Assembly: GCA_003476445.1 (NCBI GenBank)
Contig: DMUF01000074.1
Coordinates: 8,919-22,141 of the forward strand
From: Gammaproteobacteria bacterium
GTDB lineage: Bacteria > Pseudomonadota > Gammaproteobacteria > Pseudomonadales > Azotimanducaceae
Length of the DNA: 13,223 bases
Direction of reading: 5' to 3'
A program made the translations under genes and the position numbers. The notes below the pieces were generated by a model. It searched no databases. It saw nothing but the letters and a program-made list of their open reading frames with translations, and was not told the origin of the DNA. Positions 6,273 through 13,223 of this stretch are shown here, in pieces. Position 1 is the stretch's first letter. Each line of letters begins with the position of its first letter.

Positions 6273-7616
6273 TCAGAACAGTCGCGCCACGTCGTTATAG
6301 AGCGCGATCACCATGAGTCCGCCCACCATGAACAGACCGATCTGCATTCCCAGCGCCTGCGCTCGCTCCGACAGCGGTCGACCGCGCAGGGCCTCCGCCG
6401 CACAGAAGAGAATATGCCCCCCATCCAGAATCGGAATGGGCAGCAGGTTCAGGACGCCGAGAGAAATGCTCAGGAGCGCAAGCACCCCCAGGAAATAGGG
6501 CAGGCCGGAGCGCGCGGAGTCGCCCGCGACCTGCGCAATGGTAATGGGCCCGCTCAAATTACTCATGGACACGTCGCCCACCACCATCTTGGCGAGCAAG
6601 TGCAAGGTGAGCCCGGTCTTGTCCCACGTCTCGGCGACTGCGCGGGGCATCGCGGCGAGCGGGCCGTAGACGATCTCGCGCACATACGGGCCCACGCCTG
6701 CATAGCCACTCTTGCCCTGCGCCGGATCGGCGCCGGGGCGTACACCTGGCACGAGGTTCAGGACCTGTTCCGCGTCGTCGCGTCGGACCGTGACCGCAAG
6801 CGGCACCCCGGGGGAGGCTTGCAGCTTCTCGACCCACTGCCCCCAGCTTTCGATCGGCGTGTCACCGACGGCAACGATGCGGTCGAAGGATCTGAACCCC
6901 GCCGCCGCGGCCGGCGCATCGGGAACCACCTCACCGACGATGGGCAGCAGACCAGGTTCGATACCCAGCGACCCGATGAGATCGGGCTCTTCCTCGCCGC
7001 GATGCCAGGCGTCAATCGGCAGCGGGACACGCTGCCCCTGCCCCGCGCCGGGTTCCGCAAGCTCCAGCGTGATGACGCCGGTGTCACCCAGGCGCCCCGC
7101 AAGCGCCATGGAAACTTCCTGCCAGCTGCGCGTGGGCGTTTCATCGACGGCAACGATCTCAAGACCCGCGCGACCGCCGGCTTGTTCCAGCACCGACTGT
7201 TCGCTCACGACACCAATCACGGGGACTAGCGTCGTGGTGCCAAGAACCAGCAGCACCCAGTACACAAACAGCGCCAGGAGAAAATTCGCAAACGGCCCGC
7301 CCGCGGCGATAGCCATGCGCCAGCCGACCGACAGGTCGGTGTAAGACACGTCGCCCGGACGACGTTCGGCTTCGACCAGTCCCGGCTCGCGCTCGTCGAG
7401 CATGCGCACATAGCCGCCAAGCGGCAGGGCCGCGAGCACGAATTCCGTGCCGTGCCGATCTTCATAGCGCAGCAGCGGCCGACCAAAACCGACAGAGAAT
7501 CGCACCACGCGCACACCGGACCGGCGCGCGATGATGAAGTGACCCAACTCGTGCACCGTGACGAGAACGCCGAGGGTGACCAGCAAAGCCAATGGATAAA
7601 GCAGAAATTCGAACAC
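6273..7616 (-). CDS. rseP: Site-2 zinc metalloprotease RseP
   Basis: RseP is an inner-membrane site-2 protease. In E. coli it cleaves anti-sigma factor RseA after DegS, releasing sigma-E, and clears remnant signal peptides. Starting at the GTG at 7614-7616 the product is 447 residues (E. coli 450), with HELGH at 22-26 and the metal-binding LDGGH aspartate at D398. H22/E23 then fall at the same positions as in E. coli, which is why I prefer this start over an upstream ATG at 7692-7694. Membrane segments are near 5-25, 108-126, 374-392 and the C-terminus; two PDZ domains occupy about 132-204 and 219-289. No clear ribosome site precedes the GTG. In related genomes dxr lies directly upstream; here a divergent amidohydrolase gene does, so rseP must have a promoter in the gap or read-through from farther away. 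Confidence 0.95.
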   Translation of the reverse strand: MFEFLLYPLALLVTLGVLVTVHELGHFIIARRSGVRVVRFSVGFGRPLLRYEDRHGTEFVLAALPLGGYVRMLDEREPGLVEAERRPGDVSYTDLSVGWRMAIAAGGPFANFLLALFVYWVLLVLGTTTLVPVIGVVSEQSVLEQAGGRAGLEIVAVDETPTRSWQEVSMALAGRLGDTGVITLELAEPGAGQGQRVPLPIDAWHRGEEEPDLIGSLGIEPGLLPIVGEVVPDAPAAAAGFRSFDRIVAVGDTPIESWGQWVEKLQASPGVPLAVTVRRDDAEQVLNLVPGVRPGADPAQGKSGYAGVGPYVREIVYGPLAAMPRAVAETWDKTGLTLHLLAKMVVGDVSMSNLSGPITIAQVAGDSARSGLPYFLGVLALLSISLGVLNLLPIPILDGGHILFCAAEALRGRPLSERAQALGMQIGLFMVGGLMVIALYNDVARLF

Positions 7617-7835
7617 GTCGGGAACGCTCGTCGCCTGCCAGAGCTCGCACCATGATAGCCGAACGCCGGGGCTGATCGCAGGGGTAGAAAACATTCAGCA
7701 ACAGCACGCGCCCCGAACCACTCCCGGATTTTTTCGCCGGAGCCGGAGTGACCCGCTTGGAGAGCCGGGCGAAATTTGGCAAGGTCGACCTCGTTCGGCG
7801 CAACAGCGCCGCCCGGACGGCGTGGGAGACGACCC
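7617..7835. promoter_or_regulatory. Divergent intergenic region between rseP and the amidohydrolase gene
   Basis: These 219 bases must hold the start signals for both divergent genes. The best minus-strand candidate is TATCAT (7652-7657 on the map), a 5-of-6 match to a -10 box about 36 bases before the rseP GTG, but no good -35 lies upstream. No convincing plus-strand promoter was seen. No protein homology to a Dxr remnant is visible in any frame. If rseP used the ATG at 7692-7694 the gap would shrink to 141 bases. Confidence 0.35.
7824..7828 (+). promoter_or_regulatory. Ribosome binding site of the amidohydrolase gene
   Basis: GGGAG, 7 bases before the GTG at 7836. It selects this start over the TTG at 7776, which has no such site and would place 20 Arg/Pro-rich residues before the signal peptide. 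Confidence 0.7.
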
Positions 7836-10619
7836 GTGACTGATAAGACCCCCGGTTTCCTTGCCACGCGCGCGCTTATGCTGCCGCTGCTCGTTCTGCT
7901 CCATGCCTGCGGGGCCGAGCAACCCGAAGCGAAAAAATCAGCGGACCCCTACGCCAGCACCTACCGGCCCATGGTCGCGCAGCCTACGCTCTTGACCGGC
8001 GCGACCCTGCTCACCGGTGACGGCGGTCGCATCGAGAGCGGCGACGTCATGCTCGCGGACGGACGCATCTCGGCTGTCGGGACGGCGCTCGAACCGGGTA
8101 ATGCCGCGGTCGTGGACGCCCGTGGCCGCTGGATCACCCCCGGACTCATCGATGTGCACTCGCATCTTGGGGTCTACCCCGCGCCGTTCACACCCTCGCA
8201 TCAGGATGGCAACGAGATGACGGGCGCCGTGACCGCAGCCGTCTGGGCTGAGCACTCGGTCTGGCCTCAGGATCCGGGCTTTCCCGCAGCTCTTGCGGGG
8301 GGCGTCACAAGCCTGCAGGTGTTGCCAGGGTCGGCCAATCTGATTGGCGGGCGCGGCGTCACGCTGAAGAACATTCCCGGTCGCAGCGTGATGGAGATGA
8401 AATTCCCCGGCGCGCCCCATGGTCTCAAGATGGCATGCGGCGAAAACCCCAAAGCCGTGTACGGCGGCCAGGGTCAGGCGCCGGCAACGAGGATGGGGAA
8501 CGTCGCCGGTTTTCGGGAGACCTGGGCCAAGGCAGCTGCCTATCGCGAGAAGCTCGCGGCTGCCGAGCGCGGTGAAGGCGAAGCGCCGGATCGGGATCTC
8601 GCGATGGAAACGCTGGTCGCCGCCCTCGACGGCGAGATCATCGTGCATAACCACTGCTACCGCGCAGACGAGATGGCCATCATGCTGGCGCTCGCACGCG
8701 AGTTCGGATTCCGCATCGCGGCCTTCCACCATGCGGTCGAGGCCTACAAGATCAGCGATCTGCTGGCGGAAGCCGGCACCTGCTCCGCGGTCTGGGCCGA
8801 CTGGTGGGGCTTCAAGATGGAGGCTCTGGACGGTATTCGCGAGAACGCCGCTCTGCTGGACGGGGCCGGCGCCTGCGCGATCATTCACTCGGACTCGGAG
8901 TACGGCATCCAGCGGCTGACTCAGGAAGCGGCCAAGGTCATCGGCGCTGCCGCGCGGAACGGAGTCGACATTCCGCCGGAACGGGCGCTGCGCTGGGTAA
9001 CCGAAAATGCCGCCCGCTCGCTCGGTATCGACAGCCTGACCGGCACCCTGACCGCCGGAAAAATGGCTGACGTCGTCGTCTGGAGCGATAACCCGTTCAG
9101 CGTGTACGCCCGCGTGGAAGCGGTGTACGTCGACGGCGCGCTGGTCTACACGTCGAACGCGGCGGGACCGGCGCCAATTTCGGACTTCAGCCTTGGACAG
9201 AATGCCGAAACTGCCCGGACTGAAGCGCCAAATTCAGCGCCAGAAGCAGGTCCGATTGCGGATCAGCGTTCCCAGGGTGATACCTCGCCGGAGAACAGCG
9301 CGACAACAGGTCCGGTAACCACCGCAGCGGCGACCTTCGCCGAGCTGCGGTCGGTGATTACTGCGACTCTCAAGGGACACACGAGCTTCATCATCCGCAA
9401 CACGACGCTACATACCGGCGGAACCTCCGCAACGCTTACTGCGTCGGACGTGCTGGTTCGGGACGGTCGAATCGAGGGTGTCGGTCAGAACCTTGCGATC
9501 CCTGACGGACTGCCCGCGCTCGACGGCACGCGGCTTCGGGTTACGCCCGGGCTCTTCGCTGCCGCCGGGCAGATCGGTCTCGGTGAAATCGAGCTGGCAG
9601 GCGACCCCGGTGACGCCCAGCAGCGCGGCCACGACTTTGGCGCGGGGTTCGACGTCGCAGACGCCTTTAATCCCCGCTCGCTGCAGATCGTGGAAAACCG
9701 GATCGAGGGCGTACTGCACGCCGTCCTCGCGCCAACGCCCGGCGCGCCCGATGACGGCCTTGAAGGCGGCGGCGTGCTGAACGGTCTGGTTGCGGTTGCC
9801 TCGCTCGGCACGCCGTTCGAAGCGCCGCGACGCGGCGCGGCCGTCGCCGTCACGCTCGGCGAAATGGGCGCCTGGATCGGTGGCGGCTCGCGCACAGCAG
9901 CCCTGCTCACGCTACGTCGGGCACTGGACGAAGCCCGCGACTACGCAGTCAACCGCGATGCCTGGCGTCGCAGTGAGCGACGCGACTACGCGACCAGCGT
10001 TGCGGATCTTGAAGCACTGCAGTCCGTGCTGACGGGAGCTGTGCCGCTGCTCGTACGCGTCGACCGGGCTAGCGACATCCGTACCCTCGTCGCGTTGGCG
10101 CAAACGTATGGCCTGCGCGTCATCATCGAGGGCGGGGCGGAAGCCTGGCTTGAAGCAGACGCGCTGGCCGCCGCGAACGTGCCTGTGATCCTGTCTCCTG
10201 CGCTCAACCTGCCCAACAGCTTCGACCATCTACGCGCGCGCCGGGGCGCGGCCGCGGACCTCGCCGCCGCCGGCGTGCGGATTGCGTTCACCGATCCCGA
10301 TGCGACCGGCCACAACGCGCGCAATCTGCGCCAAATGGCCGGTATCGCGGTTGCGGACGGGCTCGACTGGGACGCAGCGCTGCGTGCCATCACGCTGACC
10401 CCCGCCGAGATCTACGGCAGCGCCGCAACGACCGGCAGCATCGAACCCGGCAAGGCTGCCGACCTGGTGCTCTGGGCGGGCGACCCGCTGCAGCCCGCCA
10501 GTCTGCCGGTCGGCGTGGTGGCGGAAGGCGCGCTGCTCGATCACGAAAGCCGACAGACTGAGCTGCGCGATCGTTACGCCGCACAGGGGGATGCCCGTCC
10601 GCCAGCGTGGCGGCACTAA
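7836..10619 (+). CDS. Predicted lipoprotein with two tandem amidohydrolase-like domains
   Basis: The 927-residue product appears to be an exported lipoprotein: Lys/Arg n-region, hydrophobic ALMLPLLVLL and lipobox LHAC with C25 (Gly at +2, so outer-membrane sorting is likely). Domain 1 (about 50-440) is an imidazolonepropionase-related amidohydrolase: TPGLIDVHSHLG with H108/H110, HNHCYRADE with H271/H273, FHHA (H298/H299), HSDSEYG with D353, and a C-terminal GKMADVVVW strand. Domain 2 (about 515-910) follows a low-complexity Ala/Thr/Glu/Pro linker (442-510). It has the same fold signatures (TPGLFAAAGQIG, GKAADLVLW), but the HxH reads AxQ and the other histidines are absent, leaving only D820. 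It is therefore probably non-catalytic or structural. The substrate is unknown; hydrolysis of a cyclic amide or peptide-like bond is only a family-level guess. The gene runs against the operon, in the usual place of dxr, and ends 2 bases from the cdsA stop. Fusion of two separately encoded relatives is a likely origin. Confidence 0.88.
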   Translation: MTDKTPGFLATRALMLPLLVLLHACGAEQPEAKKSADPYASTYRPMVAQPTLLTGATLLTGDGGRIESGDVMLADGRISAVGTALEPGNAAVVDARGRWITPGLIDVHSHLGVYPAPFTPSHQDGNEMTGAVTAAVWAEHSVWPQDPGFPAALAGGVTSLQVLPGSANLIGGRGVTLKNIPGRSVMEMKFPGAPHGLKMACGENPKAVYGGQGQAPATRMGNVAGFRETWAKAAAYREKLAAAERGEGEAPDRDLAMETLVAALDGEIIVHNHCYRADEMAIMLALAREFGFRIAAFHHAVEAYKISDLLAEAGTCSAVWADWWGFKMEALDGIRENAALLDGAGACAIIHSDSEYGIQRLTQEAAKVIGAAARNGVDIPPERALRWVTENAARSLGIDSLTGTLTAGKMADVVVWSDNPFSVYARVEAVYVDGALVYTSNAAGPAPISDFSLGQNAETARTEAPNSAPEAGPIADQRSQGDTSPENSATTGPVTTAAATFAELRSVITATLKGHTSFIIRNTTLHTGGTSATLTASDVLVRDGRIEGVGQNLAIPDGLPALDGTRLRVTPGLFAAAGQIGLGEIELAGDPGDAQQRGHDFGAGFDVADAFNPRSLQIVENRIEGVLHAVLAPTPGAPDDGLEGGGVLNGLVAVASLGTPFEAPRRGAAVAVTLGEMGAWIGGGSRTAALLTLRRALDEARDYAVNRDAWRRSERRDYATSVADLEALQSVLTGAVPLLVRVDRASDIRTLVALAQTYGLRVIIEGGAEAWLEADALAAANVPVILSPALNLPNSFDHLRARRGAAADLAAAGVRIAFTDPDATGHNARNLRQMAGIAVADGLDWDAALRAITLTPAEIYGSAATTGSIEPGKAADLVLWAGDPLQPASLPVGVVAEGALLDHESRQTELRDRYAAQGDARPPAWRH

Positions 10620-10621
10620 GT

Positions 10622-11419
10622 TCAGCGAGTCAGAAGCAAAGGCTGCAGCAGAGCGAATACCGGCAGCACGGGGAGCAGCGCGTCTACGCGGTCCAACAGC
10701 CCCCCGTGGCCCGGCAGCAGAGCGCCGGAATCCTTCACGCCGCGCTGGCGCTTCAGCACGCTCTCAAACAGGTCGCCAAAGACCGATAGCGCGATCAGCG
10801 AGAGCACGACCGGTACCCAGACGGGCGACCACTGATCGGTCAGCACCAAGGCTGACCACGTCAGTGCGAGCGACAACAGGGCGCCGCCCAATACCCCTTC
10901 CCAGGTCTTGCCGGGGCTCACGGCGGGTGCCAGCTTGCGCCGACCAAACCGGCGACCTGCAAAATAGGCACCAATGTCAGCACCCCAGACCAGGCAGAAG
11001 AGCCAGAGCAGCCAGTGTCCGCCCTGCTCCGCGCCGCGAATGGCGCAGAGGCCGACCCATGCGCCGACCAGTACGGGCAACCCCATCAGTCCGACCGGAA
11101 GCCCTGAGAGCCAGCGCGCATCACGCGGGTAACGCACCACCAGAAGCACCGCGACGAGCCACAGCCCACTCGCCAACCAGAGCACGTGGCGGGCCTCAGT
11201 CGGCTGAATCTCGACCAGCAGCATGACCAGCGCAAGGACAGCGACCGCGCCGCCTCGCGCCGCGGATGACTCAAGACCCGCGAGCCGCGACCACTCCCAG
11301 CCGCAGGCGAGGACCACGCCCCCCAGGAGCAGCGCAAACGCGCCCTGCGGGAGCAGATAGATGGCGGCGAGCGTAAGCCCGAGCAGCAGGAGAGCCGTCA
11401 GCACCCGTGCCCGCAGCAC
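10622..11419 (-). CDS. cdsA: Phosphatidate cytidylyltransferase CdsA
   Basis: CdsA converts phosphatidic acid and CTP to CDP-diacylglycerol, the branch point to all phospholipids, in the inner membrane. The 265-residue product is almost wholly hydrophobic, with about eight predicted membrane segments. It carries a complete CTP-transferase signature at 220-246 (SVLKR, then KDSG, PGHGG and LLDRVD). The segment VSPGKTWEG (167-175) is also typical. The GTG start at 11417-11419 lies 9 bases after the uppS stop and gives an N-terminus (MLRARVLTA) like E. coli MLKYRLISA; the ribosome site is weak. The next gene downstream would normally be dxr, but the convergent amidohydrolase gene ends 2 bases past the cdsA stop, with no terminator hairpin between them. 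Confidence 0.96.
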   Translation of the reverse strand: MLRARVLTALLLLGLTLAAIYLLPQGAFALLLGGVVLACGWEWSRLAGLESSAARGGAVAVLALVMLLVEIQPTEARHVLWLASGLWLVAVLLVVRYPRDARWLSGLPVGLMGLPVLVGAWVGLCAIRGAEQGGHWLLWLFCLVWGADIGAYFAGRRFGRRKLAPAVSPGKTWEGVLGGALLSLALTWSALVLTDQWSPVWVPVVLSLIALSVFGDLFESVLKRQRGVKDSGALLPGHGGLLDRVDALLPVLPVFALLQPLLLTR

Positions 11420-11428
11420 GTGCCAGGC

Positions 11429-12211
11429 TCAGGGGCGGCCGCCGAAGCGGCGCTGACGTTGACGAAACCAGTCCGTCGCCGCCTGAAGTTCACGAGCGGA
11501 AAAATCGGGCCAGAAGCACTCGGTGAAATAGAGCTCCGCGTACGCAAAATCCCAGAGCAGGAAGTTGCTGATGCGGGGGTCGCCCCCGGTACGGATGCAG
11601 AGATCCGGGGGTGGTAACCCGTGCAGTGACAGTCGGCGTGCGAACGCGTTTTCGTCGATCGCCTCCGGAGCGAGCCGTCCGGCCTGAACCTCGCGTGCCA
11701 GCGCCCGCGCCGCCTCCACGATGTCCCAGCGCCCACCAAAGTTCACGGCGACGTTCAGCGTGAGGGCCGCATTGTGCGCCGTGAGCCGCTCCGCGTGGTT
11801 CATCAGGTCCTGCAGAGCCGCATCGAACGGCTCCCGGTCACCGATGATGCGCAGCTTCACCCCGCGCGCGTGCAATTCGTCGATATCTCGTTCGAGAAAG
11901 TTGCGGATAAGCCCCATGAGCAGGCGCACTTCGCGCTTCGGGCGGTGCCAGTTCTCGGTGCTGAACGCAAACAGCGTGAGCACCCGGACGCCTGCGTCGA
12001 CGCAGGCCTCAGCCACCGGGCGCACATTGCCGGCGCCCGCTCGGTGCCCCGCAGAACTGGGACGACCTCGTCCGCGCGCCCAGCGATGGTTGCCATCCAT
12101 GATGATAGCGATGTGGTCAGGGCCACCGGCGCTACCGTCCACGGTTGCACAGGGCGCAGCGCCCGCGGCATCTGACTCGGAGCCGATCACGGCTGGATTC
12201 TCAGGGCGCAC
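11429..12211 (-). CDS. uppS: Undecaprenyl diphosphate synthase UppS (di-trans,poly-cis)
   Basis: UppS extends farnesyl diphosphate with eight isopentenyl units in cis to make C55 undecaprenyl diphosphate, the carrier for peptidoglycan and O-antigen. All main motifs are present: IIMDGNHRWA with catalytic Asp (residue 39), FAFSTENWHRP, LNVAVNFGGRWDI, IRTGGDPRISNFLLW and YAELYFT, ending in RRRFGG-like QRRFGGRP. The usual MDGNGRWA reads MDGNHRWA. I chose the GTG at 12209-12211 (260 residues) because GAGGGAAGG precedes it; the TTG at 12224-12226 (265 residues) overlaps the frr stop as TTGA but lacks a ribosome site. Either start leaves an unusually long, Ala/Gly-rich N-terminus of more than 30 residues, so a later GTG is also possible. 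Confidence 0.95.
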   Translation of the reverse strand: MRPENPAVIGSESDAAGAAPCATVDGSAGGPDHIAIIMDGNHRWARGRGRPSSAGHRAGAGNVRPVAEACVDAGVRVLTLFAFSTENWHRPKREVRLLMGLIRNFLERDIDELHARGVKLRIIGDREPFDAALQDLMNHAERLTAHNAALTLNVAVNFGGRWDIVEAARALAREVQAGRLAPEAIDENAFARRLSLHGLPPPDLCIRTGGDPRISNFLLWDFAYAELYFTECFWPDFSARELQAATDWFRQRQRRFGGRP

Positions 12212-12222
12212 AGAGCCTTCCC

Positions 12223-12780
12223 TCAAATCACCATGAGATCGGCTTCCTTCGCGGACAGCACTTTGTCCACTTCAGCAATACGCCGGTCAGTGAGTTTCTG
12301 AACTTCTTCCTCGCCGCGCCGCGCGTCGTCCTCGGAGATCAGTTTGTCCTTCTGCAGCGCCTTGATGTCCGCCATCGCATCGCGACGGATGCTGCGAACG
12401 GCAACACGGGCCTGCTCCGCCTCGCCGCGCGCCTGCTTGATCAGGTCCTTGCGGTTTTCCTCGGTGAGCGCTGGCAGCGGGATGCGAACCTTCTCGGACG
12501 TAGAGGAGGGATTGAGACCGAGATCGCTCTTCAGAATCGCTTTTTCGATCTCGGAAATGAGCTTCTTTTCCCACGGCACGATGGCGAGGGTGCGCGAATC
12601 TTCCACCGAGACCGAGGCCAATTGATTGAGCGGCGTGTCGACACCGTAGTAATTGACCTGGATGCCATCCAGGAGGTTGGCATTGGCACGACCCGTGCGA
12701 ATGCGCGCAAACACGGTCTGCAGGGATTCGATGGATTTGCCCATGCGCCCGTCAGCTTCATTCCGGATGTCTTGAATCAT
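12223..12780 (-). CDS. frr: Ribosome recycling factor
   Basis: With EF-G, ribosome recycling factor splits the post-termination ribosome into subunits. The 185 residues equal the E. coli length. Domain I is the three-helix bundle (about 1-30 and 105-185), with KQARGEAEQARVAVR (115-129) and the functionally important R132 of IRRDA; domain II (about 31-104) includes YYG and the SDLGLNPSS turn. The ATG start is firm by alignment (MIQDIRNEA), although the leader is AT-rich and lacks a Shine-Dalgarno match. The gene follows pyrH after 68 bases, the conserved order. Confidence 0.97.
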   Translation of the reverse strand: MIQDIRNEADGRMGKSIESLQTVFARIRTGRANANLLDGIQVNYYGVDTPLNQLASVSVEDSRTLAIVPWEKKLISEIEKAILKSDLGLNPSSTSEKVRIPLPALTEENRKDLIKQARGEAEQARVAVRSIRRDAMADIKALQKDKLISEDDARRGEEEVQKLTDRRIAEVDKVLSAKEADLMVI

Positions 12781-12794
12781 TACGGATATCTTTG

Positions 12795-12823
12795 ATTATT
12801 TTGTAAATTCGTTCGGGCGAAAA
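12795..12823 (-). promoter_or_regulatory. Possible promoter for frr in the pyrH-frr gap
   Basis: On the minus strand TTTTCG (12818-12823) and AATAAT (12795-12800) are separated by 17 bases. The -10 matches sigma-70 at 5 of 6 bases, the -35 at only 3 of 6. The patch is strikingly AT-rich for this locus. It could be a promoter or an A/U-rich leader that helps ribosomes bind without a Shine-Dalgarno site. Confidence 0.25.
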
Positions 12824-12848
12824 CGCATGCGCCGCTGCCAAAGCCGCG

Positions 12849-13223
12849 TCATTGCGGACTGCGACGACTCACCCGAGTACCTACCTTCTCACCCGCGAGC
12901 AACCGGGTCAACGCACCCGGCGCGTTCATGTCGAACACCACGATTGGCAGGTCGTGATCACGACAGAGGCACATGGCCGTTAGATCCATGACCCCGAGCT
13001 CACGTGCGATCGCCGTATCAAAATCGAGCGTGTCGAAACGCGTGGCCCCTGGATGCCGGATCGGATCGGCGTCGTAGATGCCGTCCACCTTGGTGGCTTT
13101 CAGCACCGCGTCGGCCCCGATTTCGATGCCGCGCAGACAGGCGGCCGTATCGGTGGTGAAGAACGGATTGCCCGTTCCTGCCACAAAGAGTGCGATACCA
13201 CCGCTCTGCAGGCACGCCACCGC
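12849..13223 (-). CDS. pyrH: UMP kinase PyrH (3' part; N-terminus off the right edge)
   Basis: PyrH phosphorylates UMP to UDP, feeding pyrimidine nucleotide and UDP-sugar pools, including the UDP-GlcNAc used by LpxA. Only the last 124 residues are in the window, about half of the family's roughly 240; the frame is open to the edge. Diagnostic blocks are GTGNPFFTTDTAACLRGIEI (phosphate and nucleotide binding), DAVLKATKVDGIYDADP, VMDLTAMCLCRDH and the C-terminal FDMNAPGALTRLLAGEKVGT. The internal GTG at 13218-13220 is not the start. The stop is 68 bases before frr. Confidence 0.96.
   Translation of the reverse strand, partial: AVACLQSGGIALFVAGTGNPFFTTDTAACLRGIEIGADAVLKATKVDGIYDADPIRHPGATRFDTLDFDTAIARELGVMDLTAMCLCRDHDLPIVVFDMNAPGALTRLLAGEKVGTRVSRRSPQ

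Noticed and set aside
7617..7835. Remnant of dxr
   Set aside because: I looked in all frames for Dxr-like residues in the rseP-side gap and saw none. The cdsA side has only two bases.
7776..7835. Upstream TTG start for the lipoprotein
   Set aside because: It would add 20 Arg/Pro-rich residues before the signal peptide and has no ribosome site, unlike the GTG at 7836.
7938..8888. Minus-strand open frame opposite the amidohydrolase gene
   Set aside because: No domain and no ribosome site; the plus frame has a signal peptide, metal motifs and a good ribosome site.
1..13223. tRNA, rRNA, CRISPR array, insertion sequence or prophage
   Set aside because: No cloverleaf, spaced direct repeats, transposase motif or terminal inverted repeats were visible; almost all bases are coding.

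Overview
The window reads as the conserved envelope-biogenesis locus of a Gram-negative, high-GC gammaproteobacterium. All but one gene lie on the minus strand. Read right to left they are pyrH (3' part), frr, uppS, cdsA, then after an interruption rseP, bamA, skp, lpxD, fabZ, lpxA and lpxB (5' part, cut by the left edge). This is the standard proteobacterial order, and every product carries clear family motifs. The exact genus cannot be told from the window.

Region by region: 12223-13223 holds the end of UMP kinase and all of ribosome recycling factor. 10622-12211 holds undecaprenyl diphosphate synthase and CDP-diglyceride synthase, which supply the lipid carrier for peptidoglycan and the precursor of phospholipids. 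6273-7616 is the intramembrane protease RseP, and 3872-6253 is BamA, the core of outer-membrane protein assembly. 3204-3707 is the periplasmic chaperone Skp, followed by the lipid A block lpxD-fabZ-lpxA-lpxB (1-3191). The last four genes overlap or nearly abut, as in one translationally coupled operon. Skp and BamA deliver and insert outer-membrane proteins, while LpxA, LpxD and LpxB make the lipid A that fills the outer leaflet.

The unusual part is 7617-10619. In the usual order dxr sits between cdsA and rseP. Here there is no dxr. Its place is taken by one large plus-strand gene (7836-10619), transcribed against the operon. It encodes a predicted lipoprotein of two tandem amidohydrolase-like domains. 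The first keeps the metal-binding residues; the second appears to have lost its histidine ligands. Its stop codon lies two bases from the convergent cdsA stop, and it is divergent from rseP across about 219 bases, so the ancestral operon must be split into two transcription units here.

Other points: LpxA lacks two residues that matter in E. coli (alanines at the H160 and G173 equivalents), LpxB has a changed substrate-pocket block, the bamA-skp gap is packed with GC-rich hairpins, and most genes start with GTG. I saw no tRNA, rRNA, CRISPR array, insertion sequence or prophage feature. No gene-free stretch exceeds 300 bases.
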